Below, in pieces: positions 18,391 through 27,631 of a stretch of DNA of 43,232 nucleotides (positions are counted from its first letter, which is position 1; every line of letters begins with the position of its first letter). The notes under the pieces were generated by a model. That model was not told where the DNA came from and searched no databases. It was given only the letters and a program-made list of their open reading frames with translations. Both the position numbers and the translations under genes were made by a program. The stretch is from positions 1 to 43,232 of the forward strand of contig NZ_JAHHDX010000059.1 of NCBI RefSeq assembly GCF_018619335.1, in the 5' to 3' direction. This DNA comes from Alteromonas sp. ALT199. GTDB taxonomy: Bacteria > Pseudomonadota > Gammaproteobacteria > Enterobacterales > Alteromonadaceae.

Positions 18391-18573
18391 ATTGATGGGA
18401 CTTTATTGTCTACATAGTTTCTTTCAGACGCCAAGAGAGTAGGCGCAGTGTAAATTAACGCTATAACCTTACTCTTTTTTGTGCATAAACGGTATGCTCG
18501 ATATACTCCCTTACAATTTTTTCAGTTTTAGCTTTTGCTCTTGCGTTAGTGAGTCGAGAGAGGATTTCATACT

Positions 18574-19695
18574 ATGCTTAAATATTTATCTGCTAGTGTT
18601 TTTACCGCGTTATTACTTACCGCATGCAGTGAGCCCAAAGGTGTCATTATTAGCCCAGAACCCACCGATTTGACGGAAACAACGGTAGGGAAGTGGATCC
18701 TCGATGAAGATGGAAAAGTCATGTTTGACCCACAGACATCGGGGCTTGTCGTGCTAGATGGACAGCTGGTTACGATTGCAGATGCGAGCGCGGATTTTAC
18801 GCAGCAATTGAAGTTACATAGCATTTCCCCAGACACTGCAACGCTAAGCGCATCTACTGAGCGCTTTTCATTTTCAAGGGATGTGCGTCGAAGCTGCTTT
18901 TATAGCTACTTGAGCGAGCAACCAGATTTAGAAGCATTAGCGTTAGACCCCAGAGATTCCAATGTCATTTACACGGTTACCGAGGATGCAACCCGAACAG
19001 GAACCTTGAGCCCTCGTTGTGAAACCAAGTACGAAGATACAGGCTCTACTGACTATCCAACCCTGTTAGTTAAACTAACGCGAAAGGACAATGGCGATGT
19101 TGAAATGTCGGATGTACGTCCACTGCAGTTTCTTAACGATTTGGAAGTAGGAAATTTTCCAAATGACGGTATTGAAGGCCTGACTATGGCGGAAGACGGC
19201 ACGTTATATTTGGCGCTAGAAAAAGACAAAGCGGGGCAGCCAAGAATCTTCACATTGTCTATCGATGAAAACTTTTTTTCATCGAGCGATTTTGCCACTG
19301 TGAGCGAACCAGACCTTCAGCTTCCTTCGTTTGCCTCGGGTAATCACCCCATAAATGGCTTGGCTTTATATACGCATTCAACAGGCGCATCTTATTTACT
19401 TGGTGCGGCAAGAAACGACAATGAACTATGGGTGATTGATACCACTGGTAGCAAGCCAACAAAGCGCATTCCCATTATCTTTGATGTTGCTGGTGACCAG
19501 AATTGCGAACAGTACACAATGGATAACTCGTCGATGGAAGGGTTGGTCACTATTGGTGATACGCTATGGATCATCAACGACCCGTGGGAAAAGAATTACT
19601 TGAAAAACGCTACCTGTGAAGCGCACAAGACGCGTTATGAAGATTTAGCGCCGCTACTATTTTCGCTGAAAATTAATGATGTTTGGTTTGAATAA
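18574..19695 (+). CDS. Lipoprotein with beta-propeller-like repeats
   Basis: 373 aa. A lipobox LLLTAC places the lipidated Cys at residue 18, so the protein is an envelope lipoprotein. The body has repeated propeller-type motifs: DLEALALDPRDSNVIYTV, DGIEGLTMAEDGTLYLALE and SMEGLVTIGDTLWIINDP. This resembles the esterase-like/phytase-like or SdiA-regulated propellers, but the match is only by pattern. GAGAGGA precedes the start. Divergent from the phoD operon; single gene with its own terminator. Confidence 0.72.
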   Translation: MLKYLSASVFTALLLTACSEPKGVIISPEPTDLTETTVGKWILDEDGKVMFDPQTSGLVVLDGQLVTIADASADFTQQLKLHSISPDTATLSASTERFSFSRDVRRSCFYSYLSEQPDLEALALDPRDSNVIYTVTEDATRTGTLSPRCETKYEDTGSTDYPTLLVKLTRKDNGDVEMSDVRPLQFLNDLEVGNFPNDGIEGLTMAEDGTLYLALEKDKAGQPRIFTLSIDENFFSSSDFATVSEPDLQLPSFASGNHPINGLALYTHSTGASYLLGAARNDNELWVIDTTGSKPTKRIPIIFDVAGDQNCEQYTMDNSSMEGLVTIGDTLWIINDPWEKNYLKNATCEAHKTRYEDLAPLLFSLKINDVWFE

Positions 19696-19725
19696 ACTTA
19701 ACGTGTAAGCTGCGCATCTGCACCA

Positions 19726-19753
19726 AAAAGGGTTGCTTCAAAGCAACCCTTTT
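19726..19753. terminator. Intrinsic terminator, probably bidirectional
   Basis: Stem AAAAGGGTTGC (19726-19736) with GCAACCCTTTT (19743-19753). Flanking A and T runs let it serve the lipoprotein gene and, in reverse, msrA. Confidence 0.88.
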
Positions 19754-19801
19754 GCTGTAAGCCAATGCTGTTAAAAGCGAGCTTCATATTAACCGTATTA
19801 T

Positions 19802-20347
19802 CTATGCATCGCTGCGAAGGCGAGAGGCAAAGGTCTTTTTGAACTTTGCAAGCTTAGGCGCTACCACCATAGAGCAATACTGGTTCTGCGGATTATTTTT
19901 AAAGTAATCTTGATGATAGTCTTCAGCATCATAGTAGTTATTTACTGCCACTACTTCAGTGACTACTGGGTCGGGCCAAATTTCTTCTTCTACAATTTCT
20001 GCAATAATTTTTTCAGCTTCAGCTTTTTGCGCATCGTCATGATAGAAGATCGCACTGCGATATTGTGTGCCTACATCGTTACCCTGTCTGTTAAGCTGAG
20101 TAGGGTTGTGTAGTGCAAAGAATATTTCTAATATCTCGCGGTAGCTAATGCTATCAGAATCGAAGGTCACCTGTACCACTTCAGCGTGGCCAGTATTTCC
20201 TGTGCATACTTCTTCATAGGTTGGGTCGGCTTTTTCGCCTCCAGCATAGCCAGAAATTGCTTTTTCTACGCCTTCAACAGTGTTAAACGCAGATTCGATA
20301 CACCAAAAGCATCCGCCTGCTAAAGTGGCCACCTGTAAATTTGCCAT
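19802..20347 (-). CDS. msrA: Peptide methionine (S)-S-oxide reductase MsrA
   Basis: 181 aa from the chosen start. The catalytic motif GGCFWCIE lies near the N-terminus, and HAEVVQVTFD and QDYFKNNPQNQYC follow, the latter carrying the C-terminal resolving Cys. It reduces methionine-S-sulfoxide in proteins using thioredoxin. The longer in-frame start at 20413 would add 22 residues unlike the family, whereas ATG 20347 has AGAGAGG just upstream. Single gene. Confidence 0.95.
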   Translation of the reverse strand: MANLQVATLAGGCFWCIESAFNTVEGVEKAISGYAGGEKADPTYEEVCTGNTGHAEVVQVTFDSDSISYREILEIFFALHNPTQLNRQGNDVGTQYRSAIFYHDDAQKAEAEKIIAEIVEEEIWPDPVVTEVVAVNNYYDAEDYHQDYFKNNPQNQYCSMVVAPKLAKFKKTFASRLRSDA

Positions 20348-20569
20348 AATAAAACCTCTCTTAATCTTTGACTGTAGTGTGGGTGCGCGTAGGACACAAC
20401 ACAAGTCATCCAAGCGTGTTTTTTTATCGTATAAATGAATATTAAATAAGAATAACGTGCGGGTTCGGAAAAAGGATTTAACCTAAGCGATAAATCTATT
20501 ATATCGAAGTGCGTTGCTACATATGACAAAACGAATAATGCGTTCTAAATTTTGCAGAGGTGTTCAGTA

Positions 20570-20965
20570 GTGATTATTTTTTATGACGGTTATTGCCCCT
20601 TGTGTTTAGCAGAAATGCGTCATTTACGTAAAAGAGATAAGTACAACAAACTAACCTTGGAAGACATTCAGGCGCCCGATTTTTTAAGCCGCTATCCAAA
20701 TATGGACTGGCATGCGCTTAACGCCAGAATTCACGGGCTTCGAGAGGACGGTACATTAATAACCGGGCTTGATGTCACGCACGAAGCGTGGAAAGCTGTG
20801 GGAATGGGCTGGATTTATGCGCCGCTTCGTTGGCTTGGCATCCGTTATGTCGCCGATGCTTTCTACAACGTATTCGCAAAACATAGATACACCATTTCTT
20901 ACCTTTTAACGGGTAAAAAGCGCCAGTGTGCTCGGTGTGTACCAGGAGATCTAAATGGAAAATAA
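20570..20965 (+). CDS. DUF393 (DCC-family) thiol-disulfide oxidoreductase-like protein
   Basis: About 131 aa starting at GTG 20570, chosen because AGAGG (20556-20560) is nine bases upstream and the protein then begins IIFYDGYCPLCLAEM, the family's opening with its CxxC pair. The remaining sequence (LRWLGIRYVADAFYNVFAKHRY) is typical. A redox role is inferred only from the CxxC. The stop overlaps the next gene's start by 11 bases, so they are coupled. Confidence 0.83.
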   Translation: MIIFYDGYCPLCLAEMRHLRKRDKYNKLTLEDIQAPDFLSRYPNMDWHALNARIHGLREDGTLITGLDVTHEAWKAVGMGWIYAPLRWLGIRYVADAFYNVFAKHRYTISYLLTGKKRQCARCVPGDLNGK

Positions 20966-21680
20966 CGTGCTTATTGTGGGAGCATCGGGCGGTATAGCGT
21001 CTGCGCTTATTGAACAATATCGCAGTGAAGGTGCAAAGGTATTTGCGGTAAGTCGGGCAGCTGCAACTGAAATTAGTCAAATACAGAGCGTTTCGTATCA
21101 TCAACTTGCTGAACAGGATGATAAGCACATTAGCGAGTTTGTAGCGCAGTTAGCTGAACAGCAAATTGTGTTAAATACGGTGGTAATAACAACGGGTTTT
21201 TTGCATCGCGAAAACGATGGTATTCACCCCGAGAAACGTTTAGAAGATGTGAGTGAACAAGCATTAGCAGCTTATTTCGCGACAAATAGCATTATTCCCG
21301 CAATATGGCTCAAGCATTTGGTTAATGTTATGAGTAAAGAAGGGTCGACCCTAACTTGCTTAAGTGCAAGAGTAGGAAGCATATCAGACAACGGGCTTGG
21401 CGGTTGGTATGGTTACCGTGCATCGAAAGCGGCGCTCAATATGTTTGTTAAAACAGCGTCGGTAGAATACAAGCGCAGATTAAAGGATGTCATGCTCGTC
21501 TGTTACCACCCTGGCACGGTCGATACTGGACTTTCTAAGCCTTTTCAAAAGAATGTTGCTGCTAAGAAATTATTCACTGCTCAATTCACTGCTAAACAAC
21601 TAATTCAGCACGTATCAAAGCTAGATCGAAACCAAGCTTGCCATTTTATCGACTGGAATGGCGAAGTGGTAACTTGGTGA
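20955..21680 (+). CDS. Short-chain dehydrogenase/reductase (C-factor-like)
   Basis: 241 aa. A Rossmann motif reads VGASGGIASAL, with catalytic Ser in SARVGS and Tyr/Lys in YGYRASKAALN. The end (CHFIDWNGEVVTW) resembles the CsgA/C-factor branch of SDRs. It has its own Shine-Dalgarno, AGGAG at 20944-20948, inside the upstream gene. The substrate is unknown. Confidence 0.87.
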   Translation: MENNVLIVGASGGIASALIEQYRSEGAKVFAVSRAAATEISQIQSVSYHQLAEQDDKHISEFVAQLAEQQIVLNTVVITTGFLHRENDGIHPEKRLEDVSEQALAAYFATNSIIPAIWLKHLVNVMSKEGSTLTCLSARVGSISDNGLGGWYGYRASKAALNMFVKTASVEYKRRLKDVMLVCYHPGTVDTGLSKPFQKNVAAKKLFTAQFTAKQLIQHVSKLDRNQACHFIDWNGEVVTW

Positions 21681-22009
21681 TACGGTCTAACATCATTTCA
21701 GCTAGTTCAACATCAAGACTTTTTATTTCACTGCTGTTACCATGCTATTTTGGGAATGGTGCAGCGTATTGATACGCCCATAGAGGTAGCAATACAACGC
21801 GTTGACGCCACACGTGAGTCATAAAAACAAACGCCATCCTGATAATAAATAAAACCAGTTCGCACGGCTTGATTCCAATGAGTATCAAGCGTGAACAACA
21901 AGTACAAATTGTGAGTGCAAAAAGTGTTTGTTCTATACAAGGCTAATTTGTATGTCACAAGGCGTGATAAGCGAACTGCTATAACAATAACTCAACAAGA
22001 GGAAGGGAT
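21681..22009. other. 329-base intergenic region
   Basis: No convincing gene, RNA or terminator was found between the SDR gene and the NSS symporter. A 73-codon minus-strand frame here has no ribosome site and no recognisable protein. The last part should hold the symporter promoter and does hold its Shine-Dalgarno (GAGGAAGGG). Confidence 0.5.
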
Positions 22010-23431
22010 ATGAGCGGGGCCAGAGAACAGTTCGGATCGCGCATAGGTTTTATATTGGCTGCTGCAGGCTCTGCAGTGGGCATTGGTAATTTGGTAGGTT
22101 TTCCAGTTGGTGCAGCTAAAAATGGCGGTGGTGCATTTCTTTTAATGTACGCTATCTTCGTTTTTGCAATTTGTTTGCCGGTAATGTTGGCTGAAATGTC
22201 AGTGGGCCGCCATGCTAAAAAAGACCCGCTGGGTGCATATAGCGATATAAGTGGTAATGAAAAGAAATGGAAAGTTGCAGGCTGGTTAGCTATTGCTACA
22301 CCGTTTATGATTGCCGTTTTTTACATGGTTATAACCGTGTGGCTTTTTGGTTACCTATTCGAAGCGGTAAGCGGAAATCTAGACAAGCTAGCTAACCCAG
22401 AAACCTTTGGTCTGTTTATTAATTCAGAAGCCATCTTTGTATATATGGCGGCCGTCGTTGGAGTGGTTTACCTAATCCTTCAGGGCGGGGTAAAAGAAGG
22501 GATAGAAAAAGCGGCAAAGCTGCTTATGCCTGCACTTTTTGTGATGCTTATTGGCCTTGTTATCTTCGTACTAACCCGCGAAAACGCGATGGCCGGTGTT
22601 GAGTTTTATATCATTCCTGACTTTTCAAAGATTACAGCCGATGTTGTGAATGGGGCTTTATCACAAGCATTTTTCTCTCTATCGTTGGGTATGGGTATTC
22701 TTATCACCTACGGCAGCTATATCGATAAGCGTGCAGATGTGCCGAGCGCTGCAAAGCTGGTTGCGTTAACCGACACTGCTGTGGCCTTTACCGCAGGTTT
22801 GATGATTCTTCCTGCCATATTCTCTTTCAACCCAGATATTAACCCTGATGAGCTAAGTGAATCGTCAGTAGGTATGATTTTTACTTATCTGCCTAGCATC
22901 TTCTTAGCACTACAAGATTCGATTGGGTATATGGGCGCATCAATAGTCGCGAGCTTATTTTTCTTACTGGTGTTCTTTGCGGCAATAACTTCTTTGGTTT
23001 CTATTTTCGAAGTACCGGTTGCAGCACTGATGGACGAAAAAGGCGTAAGCCGTAAATGGGCGCTCGGCTCTTTAGGTAGCATTATGATTGTGCTGGCAAT
23101 TTTAAGTGCTTTGTCGTTTGGTAAAGTTGATATGCTGACATCATTTATGCACTACGCCGGCGCAGATAAATCGCTTTTCGACGTGATTTACGATGTGTTC
23201 TACGACACTATTTTGCCGTTAAATGGCCTGCTAATTTGTTTGTTTGTTATTTACCGCTGGAAGAGTGCAAACTTCAATGCCTCTTTGGAAGAAGGTAGCA
23301 GCGGCTACAAAGGAAGCTGGTTTGAAAAGTACGTGGACGTTTCTTTGAAGACGTTCATTCCACTTATTTTGCTCGTGATTTTTGTAAATACCGTCGCGGT
23401 GAAATACTTCGGGCTGAGCCTTTTTGGTTAA
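22010..23431 (+). CDS. NSS-family sodium-dependent transporter
   Basis: 473 aa, about 11-12 spans, LeuT fold. The first helix carries the sodium/substrate signature GSAVGIGNLVGFPVGAAKNGGGAF. The position equivalent to LeuT's gating Arg (RFP) is Gly here (GFP). Later blocks such as SLGMGILITYGSY and FFAAITSLVSIFEV fit the family. It imports an amino acid or amine with sodium, consistent with a marine organism; the exact substrate is unknown. Single gene with its own terminator. Confidence 0.93.
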   Translation: MSGAREQFGSRIGFILAAAGSAVGIGNLVGFPVGAAKNGGGAFLLMYAIFVFAICLPVMLAEMSVGRHAKKDPLGAYSDISGNEKKWKVAGWLAIATPFMIAVFYMVITVWLFGYLFEAVSGNLDKLANPETFGLFINSEAIFVYMAAVVGVVYLILQGGVKEGIEKAAKLLMPALFVMLIGLVIFVLTRENAMAGVEFYIIPDFSKITADVVNGALSQAFFSLSLGMGILITYGSYIDKRADVPSAAKLVALTDTAVAFTAGLMILPAIFSFNPDINPDELSESSVGMIFTYLPSIFLALQDSIGYMGASIVASLFFLLVFFAAITSLVSIFEVPVAALMDEKGVSRKWALGSLGSIMIVLAILSALSFGKVDMLTSFMHYAGADKSLFDVIYDVFYDTILPLNGLLICLFVIYRWKSANFNASLEEGSSGYKGSWFEKYVDVSLKTFIPLILLVIFVNTVAVKYFGLSLFG

Positions 23432-23490
23432 TAAGGTTCACTACAAAGAATTACTGAATTTGCAGCGCAATAGCAGTAAATTCAGTTGAA

Positions 23491-23522
23491 AAAACGGCAA
23501 GCGTTAAGCTTGCCGTTTTTGT
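23491..23522. terminator. Intrinsic terminator
   Basis: Perfect 12-bp stem AAAACGGCAAGC (23491-23502) with GCTTGCCGTTTT (23508-23519), loop GTTAA, then T run. It ends the symporter gene and could work in reverse for yeeZ. Confidence 0.9.
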
Positions 23523-23639
23523 TTCTAACAGAGTATTTGTTTTTCACTCACTGTTTTTGAGTAGTTACTCGGTTAACACATTTGGTTAAACCCACTTCAA
23601 CTCAAGTAAGCTGTGTCAGAAAATAACTCAGTATCAGAC

Positions 23640-24452
23640 TTAAAACATGCGATAAGGGTCGCCATACACTGGCGTAATGTTGAGCCTTGCCCAACTTTGT
23701 GTAGCGTCGATTACCTTGCCACTAGGCTCAGCTTCTGTATCAGAGAAGCGTGGGGCGTCTATCTCCATAGCGTTCGCAGCATCCACATAATAGATACCGC
23801 GCTTAGGGTGGGATAAGCTGCAAAGGTGCAAAACGTCGTTAATCGGCTTGTCACAAATGATGGTGGTTAACGCAGATACAATGTCGTGTACGTGCACAAG
23901 ATTAATTCGTTTATTTCCGGCATCTAACTGCCTTCCACTTAACGAACGGGCAGGGTGACGGTCTGGGCCAACCAAGCCCGCTAAGCGAACAATACTGATA
24001 TCGGCTTGGTCCCGTTTAGACAGCAAATAGTTCTCAATAGTCACATGGGCTTTCGCTGACGCGGTTTGCGGGTTTGTAGCACTTTCTTCAGTGAGGACGT
24101 TGTTCGTGGTATCGCCGTAAACCGATGTGGTACTGATAAAAACAATATGCGCGACGTTTGCGCTGAGCGCTGCATCAATAAGTTGCAGCATATTCTCGGT
24201 GAATGATTCGAGGTTAGTGTTTCTTCTACCAGGGGGAATATTCAGCAACAAAGTCGCGCTTTGCAGGTGGCTGCACAGTGCAGATGTATCGTCGCCTAGT
24301 GCATACTCAATTGCAGTAATACCCTGTTCTTTTAACGCAAGGCATTTATCTTTATTGCGTGTTGTACCAACAATATTTAACTTATCTAAAAGCGCGTTGC
24401 CTACATAGCCGGCTAACCATCCGTAACCGCTAATTACTACATTTTGAGTCAT
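23640..24452 (-). CDS. yeeZ: YeeZ-family NAD(P)-binding epimerase-like protein
   Basis: 270 aa, extended-SDR fold. It has GYGWLAGYVG as the nucleotide loop, and FISTTSVYGDTTN, IVRLAGLVGPDRHPARSLSG and INLVHVHDIV in the order of E. coli YeeZ. The SVYG tyrosine is not followed by the usual catalytic Lys spacing, as is common in this family, so enzymatic activity is uncertain. Single gene. Confidence 0.87.
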   Translation of the reverse strand: MTQNVVISGYGWLAGYVGNALLDKLNIVGTTRNKDKCLALKEQGITAIEYALGDDTSALCSHLQSATLLLNIPPGRRNTNLESFTENMLQLIDAALSANVAHIVFISTTSVYGDTTNNVLTEESATNPQTASAKAHVTIENYLLSKRDQADISIVRLAGLVGPDRHPARSLSGRQLDAGNKRINLVHVHDIVSALTTIICDKPINDVLHLCSLSHPKRGIYYVDAANAMEIDAPRFSDTEAEPSGKVIDATQSWARLNITPVYGDPYRMF

Positions 24453-24614
24453 AGTTTGAATACCCTTTTGTTTAGAACTTCAGGTTACAATAATTAAGGG
24501 GCGCTTGTCGTTAAAGGTACGCCTGTCTTTAACTGTGTATCTCTAATTAACTGTAACGTCAGAAATCTGAAAGAGGTGCAATAACGAAATAAGGTGCGAC
24601 CAGTATAAAAACAA

Positions 24615-24641
24615 AAAACCGACTGGTTTACAGTCGGTTTT
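24615..24641. terminator. Bidirectional intrinsic terminator
   Basis: Perfect 11-bp stem AAAACCGACTG (24615-24625) with CAGTCGGTTTT (24631-24641). It lies downstream of the leftward yggN-type gene and about 160 bases upstream of the yeeZ start. Confidence 0.85.
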
Positions 24642-24707
24642 CAAAGCTAAGCGGCATAGAAAGGTAAGTGTTTTCGTTTTGCGTGTTTAGTTCGCTAAAT
24701 TGCTCAA

Positions 24708-25547
24708 CTACATTTTCATTTCGTCGTCGTGGCCGCGTTGGTCCTGGTGATCCCTAAGATCAAGGTCCAATAGGTTTAAATCATCAAGCCCTGATATGGA
24801 TGCCTGCATTTTACCTTCGGCATAGTCGGCTTTTTTCAGCACTTTACACAAAGCATCACCTTTCTCTTCTAGCGAAGCGGCTTGACTTTCTAGACGATAT
24901 TCTAAATCTTCACCCCAGCGCTCCATCTTTTGTTCAAACTCTGACATGTCCCCGCCTTCCCACAGCATTTGCGTGCCTACCGCGATAAGAATTCTGCCCA
25001 TAGATTCACTGATTAAAGACTCAATTTGCGTCTCGAATTCTTGCTCCCAGCTTTCGTCAAACCAACCCGGCTCGTCGAATTTCGTAGAATCGACGCGAAT
25101 ATTGCCCGCGTCATCATAAAATGAGGTGTTTAGTTTAGTCTCTAGTGAGTCGAACAATTCATTGAAGTCATCACCCATTTGGTCGCCGCCCAGTAGTTCA
25201 GTAAACACTTCTGTTACTGCTACGTTGGCAATTTGTAGGCCTTCACTGGCAATGGTAAGGGTCATAGGAATAGCAATATCAATATTATTGTAATATTCAC
25301 TTACCCAGCGTTGCTGGTCGCTGTTTAGCGAAACCGATTCACCGTTAATGGTCATATTGTGGTGGGAGTCAATCGTCATCACTGAGCCATTGTCCATCTG
25401 TACCGTTAAATCACCTTGGTAGTATTGGATGTGACCATCAAGCTCCATATCGCAGCTGTTGTTTTGAAAACTTGTGTCATGCGCAAATACGTGACCACTC
25501 ATTAAAGCACTGGTAACGGCAATTGAAAGTAAAAGTTTGTTAGACAT
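24708..25547 (-). CDS. yggN: YggN-family (DUF2884) secreted protein
   Basis: 279 aa with a signal peptide (MSNKLLLSIAVTSALMSGHVFA). The mature part has the family pattern CDMELDGHIQYYQGDLTVQMDNG, the QQRWVSEYYNNIDIAIP block and an acidic helical C-terminal half, as in E. coli YggN (DUF2884). Function unknown, probably periplasmic. The tail is His/Asp-rich (LRDHQDQRGHDDEMKM). AAGGAA precedes the start. Confidence 0.85.
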   Translation of the reverse strand: MSNKLLLSIAVTSALMSGHVFAHDTSFQNNSCDMELDGHIQYYQGDLTVQMDNGSVMTIDSHHNMTINGESVSLNSDQQRWVSEYYNNIDIAIPMTLTIASEGLQIANVAVTEVFTELLGGDQMGDDFNELFDSLETKLNTSFYDDAGNIRVDSTKFDEPGWFDESWEQEFETQIESLISESMGRILIAVGTQMLWEGGDMSEFEQKMERWGEDLEYRLESQAASLEEKGDALCKVLKKADYAEGKMQASISGLDDLNLLDLDLRDHQDQRGHDDEMKM

Positions 25548-25862
25548 TGTTCATTCCTTAATTTACGTGTTACGCATTAACCTTGGGGCACAGGGCATAC
25601 TGCTATGCGTTATTCGTTGGTATGTCTTTAGTAGAGCAATGGTCTTGCCAATATTTAAATCCCATAATTTTCAGTTGGTTAGGGTTGTAAGGTGGTTTTT
25701 TGGTGCTTTGTTTAATTCACTATTTAGTCAATTTAATAACTAATTAGTAGTTTTGACTAAGATCAATTAAAACCAATAGCGATACATTTAAGCCCATCCA
25801 AGCATGGTTAAATCTTATTTATTGGTGCATAATACCGCCAATATTTTTAAGGGGTTATCACA
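25548..25862. other. 315-base intergenic region
   Basis: An AT-rich divergent region between yggN and the 63-aa membrane protein gene. It should hold both promoters, but I see no motif good enough to name. A 68-codon plus-strand frame overlapping the yggN start has no ribosome site and I rejected it. Confidence 0.4.
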
Positions 25863-26054
25863 ATGGCTGATTGGATTAATGCAATTATGTTTGGTGTTGC
25901 GCTAATTGCCTTTACGCTAGGGCTAAGCAGCATCGTTATGGGCTTTATGACTGCTAAAGCAGGTGCTGAAGGTATGCAGGAAAAAGTCGAGTATGGTTTT
26001 TTTGGCGTTACTGGTTTAGTACTTTGCTTACTGATGGCCTACGCATTGGCTTAA
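25863..26054 (+). CDS. Small two-span membrane protein, 63 aa
   Basis: A short frame with a good ribosome site (AAGGGG seven to eight bases before ATG) and its own terminator, hence probably real. Two hydrophobic spans (about residues 5-27 and 44-62) flank a short charged loop (TAKAGAEGMQEKVEYG). I do not recognise the family. Confidence 0.7.
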   Translation: MADWINAIMFGVALIAFTLGLSSIVMGFMTAKAGAEGMQEKVEYGFFGVTGLVLCLLMAYALA

Positions 26055-26070
26055 GCGATAAGCATTATGA

Positions 26071-26100
26071 AAAAACCGGCTATTGCAGCCGGTTTTTTTT
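26071..26100. terminator. Intrinsic terminator
   Basis: Stem AAAAACCGGCT (26071-26081) with AGCCGGTTTTT (26087-26097), loop ATTGC, then a T run. It ends the 63-aa gene and may also serve the leftward ybdG unit. Confidence 0.9.
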
Positions 26101-26185
26101 GTCTCGAAAAACGTCTAGTTCGTTTTATTCAACGTCGTTTTTGCGATTTGGTTTGAGCTTCTCGTGACCTTCTGAAGAAGTATTA

Positions 26186-27628
26186 TCATTTTTTGTCATC
26201 AATACGGTGTTGAACAGAGGTCTCTTCGGATTTGTGTTTATGGGTGCTTACCTCGTGTTCAGAGGTATTTCTTTCGCGCTCAGGGCTACTCTTTTCGCGC
26301 TCAGGGCTACTCTTTTCGCGCTCAGGGATATTCTTTCCGCGCTCAAGGCTGCTTTCAAAAACGCTGTGTTCACGATGGGCAAGTAACGATAAATGCCCAT
26401 CACGCTGAAAAGCGCGTAAGTCGAACAGGTCTAGCATGGCCATAACATGGTCAAAAATATCTGCCTGAACTTTCTCGTATTTAACCCAGTCTTTTTGAAT
26501 ACTAAAGCAGTAAATTTCTAAAGGTAAACCAAGTTCATTAGGCGGTAACTGCCTAACCATAAGGGTAAGTTCTTGGTTAATGTCTGGGTGTTTACGTATG
26601 TAAGCCTCTAAATAAGCCCTAAAGGTACCAATATTAGTAAGACGACGGTTGTTTAACAGATCCGATTCATCAATAGAATAATCTCTGTGATAGGCGCGAA
26701 GCTCGTTCTTCTTTTTCTCGACATACTCATTGATATAACGAATTTTGGAAAAGCGCTCTAGCATGTCGTTATCGCAAAGCTTGATAGAGTGCACGTCGAT
26801 ATAGATTGCGCGCTTTATTCTGCGACCACCAGACTCCTGCATGCCCCGCCAGTTTTTAACCGCTTCAGTGGTAAGGCTGTACGTGGGCAACGTCGAGATT
26901 GTCTTATCCCAGTTCTGAACTTTCACGTTGGTCAGACCTATCTCAAGTATTTCCCCATCTACTTCGTACTTAGGCATGGCAATCCAGTCGCCTGTATTAA
27001 ACATGCGGTTGGCAGCAATTTGAATACCGGCAACAAAGCCTAAAATGGTGTCTCTGAATATTAATAGCAGCACAGCAGCAATAGCTGTTAAGCCCGACAC
27101 GATAAGCAACGGGCTTCTATCTACAATTAACGAAATACTTAAGAGTATGGTAATGATGGCGAAGGCAAGTTTCGTTACTTGAATGAAGCCTGTAATAGGG
27201 GCGCGCCGAGAGAGGGCCGACGCATTGTAGACATCTTCTACCGTGCTTAGCATGGCATACAAAGCTAATAGCCCACTATATAGCATGTACAGTTGCGCAC
27301 TCTTAATCATCATTCCGTGTATGACGGCTTCATCGTCAATGAGAACGGGGGTGGTAACGTAAATAAAGAGAGCCGGAAAGAGATGCATTAAGCGTCTAAA
27401 GAAGCCGTGTTCTTGTAGCGCGTTGTCCCACTTATTATTCGATTTATACACCCAGTTAGCAATTTGAGGGCGCACTAGCAGGCGTGCAACTACGTAGATA
27501 AGAGCTGCTACGAATATTATAGATCCTAGTGCAAGCAAATTATAAAGCGGATCTTCAGTGGTTAAATTTGGAAAAATGTCTTTTACCAAATGTATGAAGT
27601 GATCGCGTACTGAAGCACTGACTTCCAT
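26186..27628 (-). CDS. ybdG: MscS-family mechanosensitive channel, YbdG type
   Basis: 480 aa against 415 in E. coli YbdG, which it matches strongly. Several N-terminal spans are followed by the pore and MscS core (GLTAIAAVLLLIFRDTILGFVAGIQIAANRMF, GDWIAMPKYEVDGEILEIGLTNVKVQNWD) and GGRRIKRAIYIDV. It is an inner-membrane channel that opens under membrane tension. The extra C-terminus is a charged tail of four 7-residue repeats (EREKSSP-like) and a His/Lys-rich end. It starts 3 bases after the upstream acyltransferase stop, with GGAG as ribosome site. Confidence 0.92.
   Translation of the reverse strand: MEVSASVRDHFIHLVKDIFPNLTTEDPLYNLLALGSIIFVAALIYVVARLLVRPQIANWVYKSNNKWDNALQEHGFFRRLMHLFPALFIYVTTPVLIDDEAVIHGMMIKSAQLYMLYSGLLALYAMLSTVEDVYNASALSRRAPITGFIQVTKLAFAIITILLSISLIVDRSPLLIVSGLTAIAAVLLLIFRDTILGFVAGIQIAANRMFNTGDWIAMPKYEVDGEILEIGLTNVKVQNWDKTISTLPTYSLTTEAVKNWRGMQESGGRRIKRAIYIDVHSIKLCDNDMLERFSKIRYINEYVEKKKNELRAYHRDYSIDESDLLNNRRLTNIGTFRAYLEAYIRKHPDINQELTLMVRQLPPNELGLPLEIYCFSIQKDWVKYEKVQADIFDHVMAMLDLFDLRAFQRDGHLSLLAHREHSVFESSLERGKNIPEREKSSPEREKSSPERERNTSEHEVSTHKHKSEETSVQHRIDDKK
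26271..26354 (-). repeat. Four 21-bp tandem repeats in the ybdG C-terminus
   Basis: Copies at 26271-26291, 26292-26312, 26313-26333 and 26334-26354. The first two differ by one base, the third by a few more, and the fourth is most diverged. Each encodes seven residues (EREKSSP-like), so the frame is kept if copy number changes. Confidence 0.9.
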
Positions 27629-27631
27629 TAT

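Noticed and set aside
21737..21958. 73-codon minus-strand frame before the NSS gene
   Set aside because: No ribosome site, no recognisable family, and it lies in the region expected to hold the symporter promoter.
25537..25743. 68-codon plus-strand frame overlapping the yggN start
   Set aside because: No ribosome site, and its composition looks like a chance frame.
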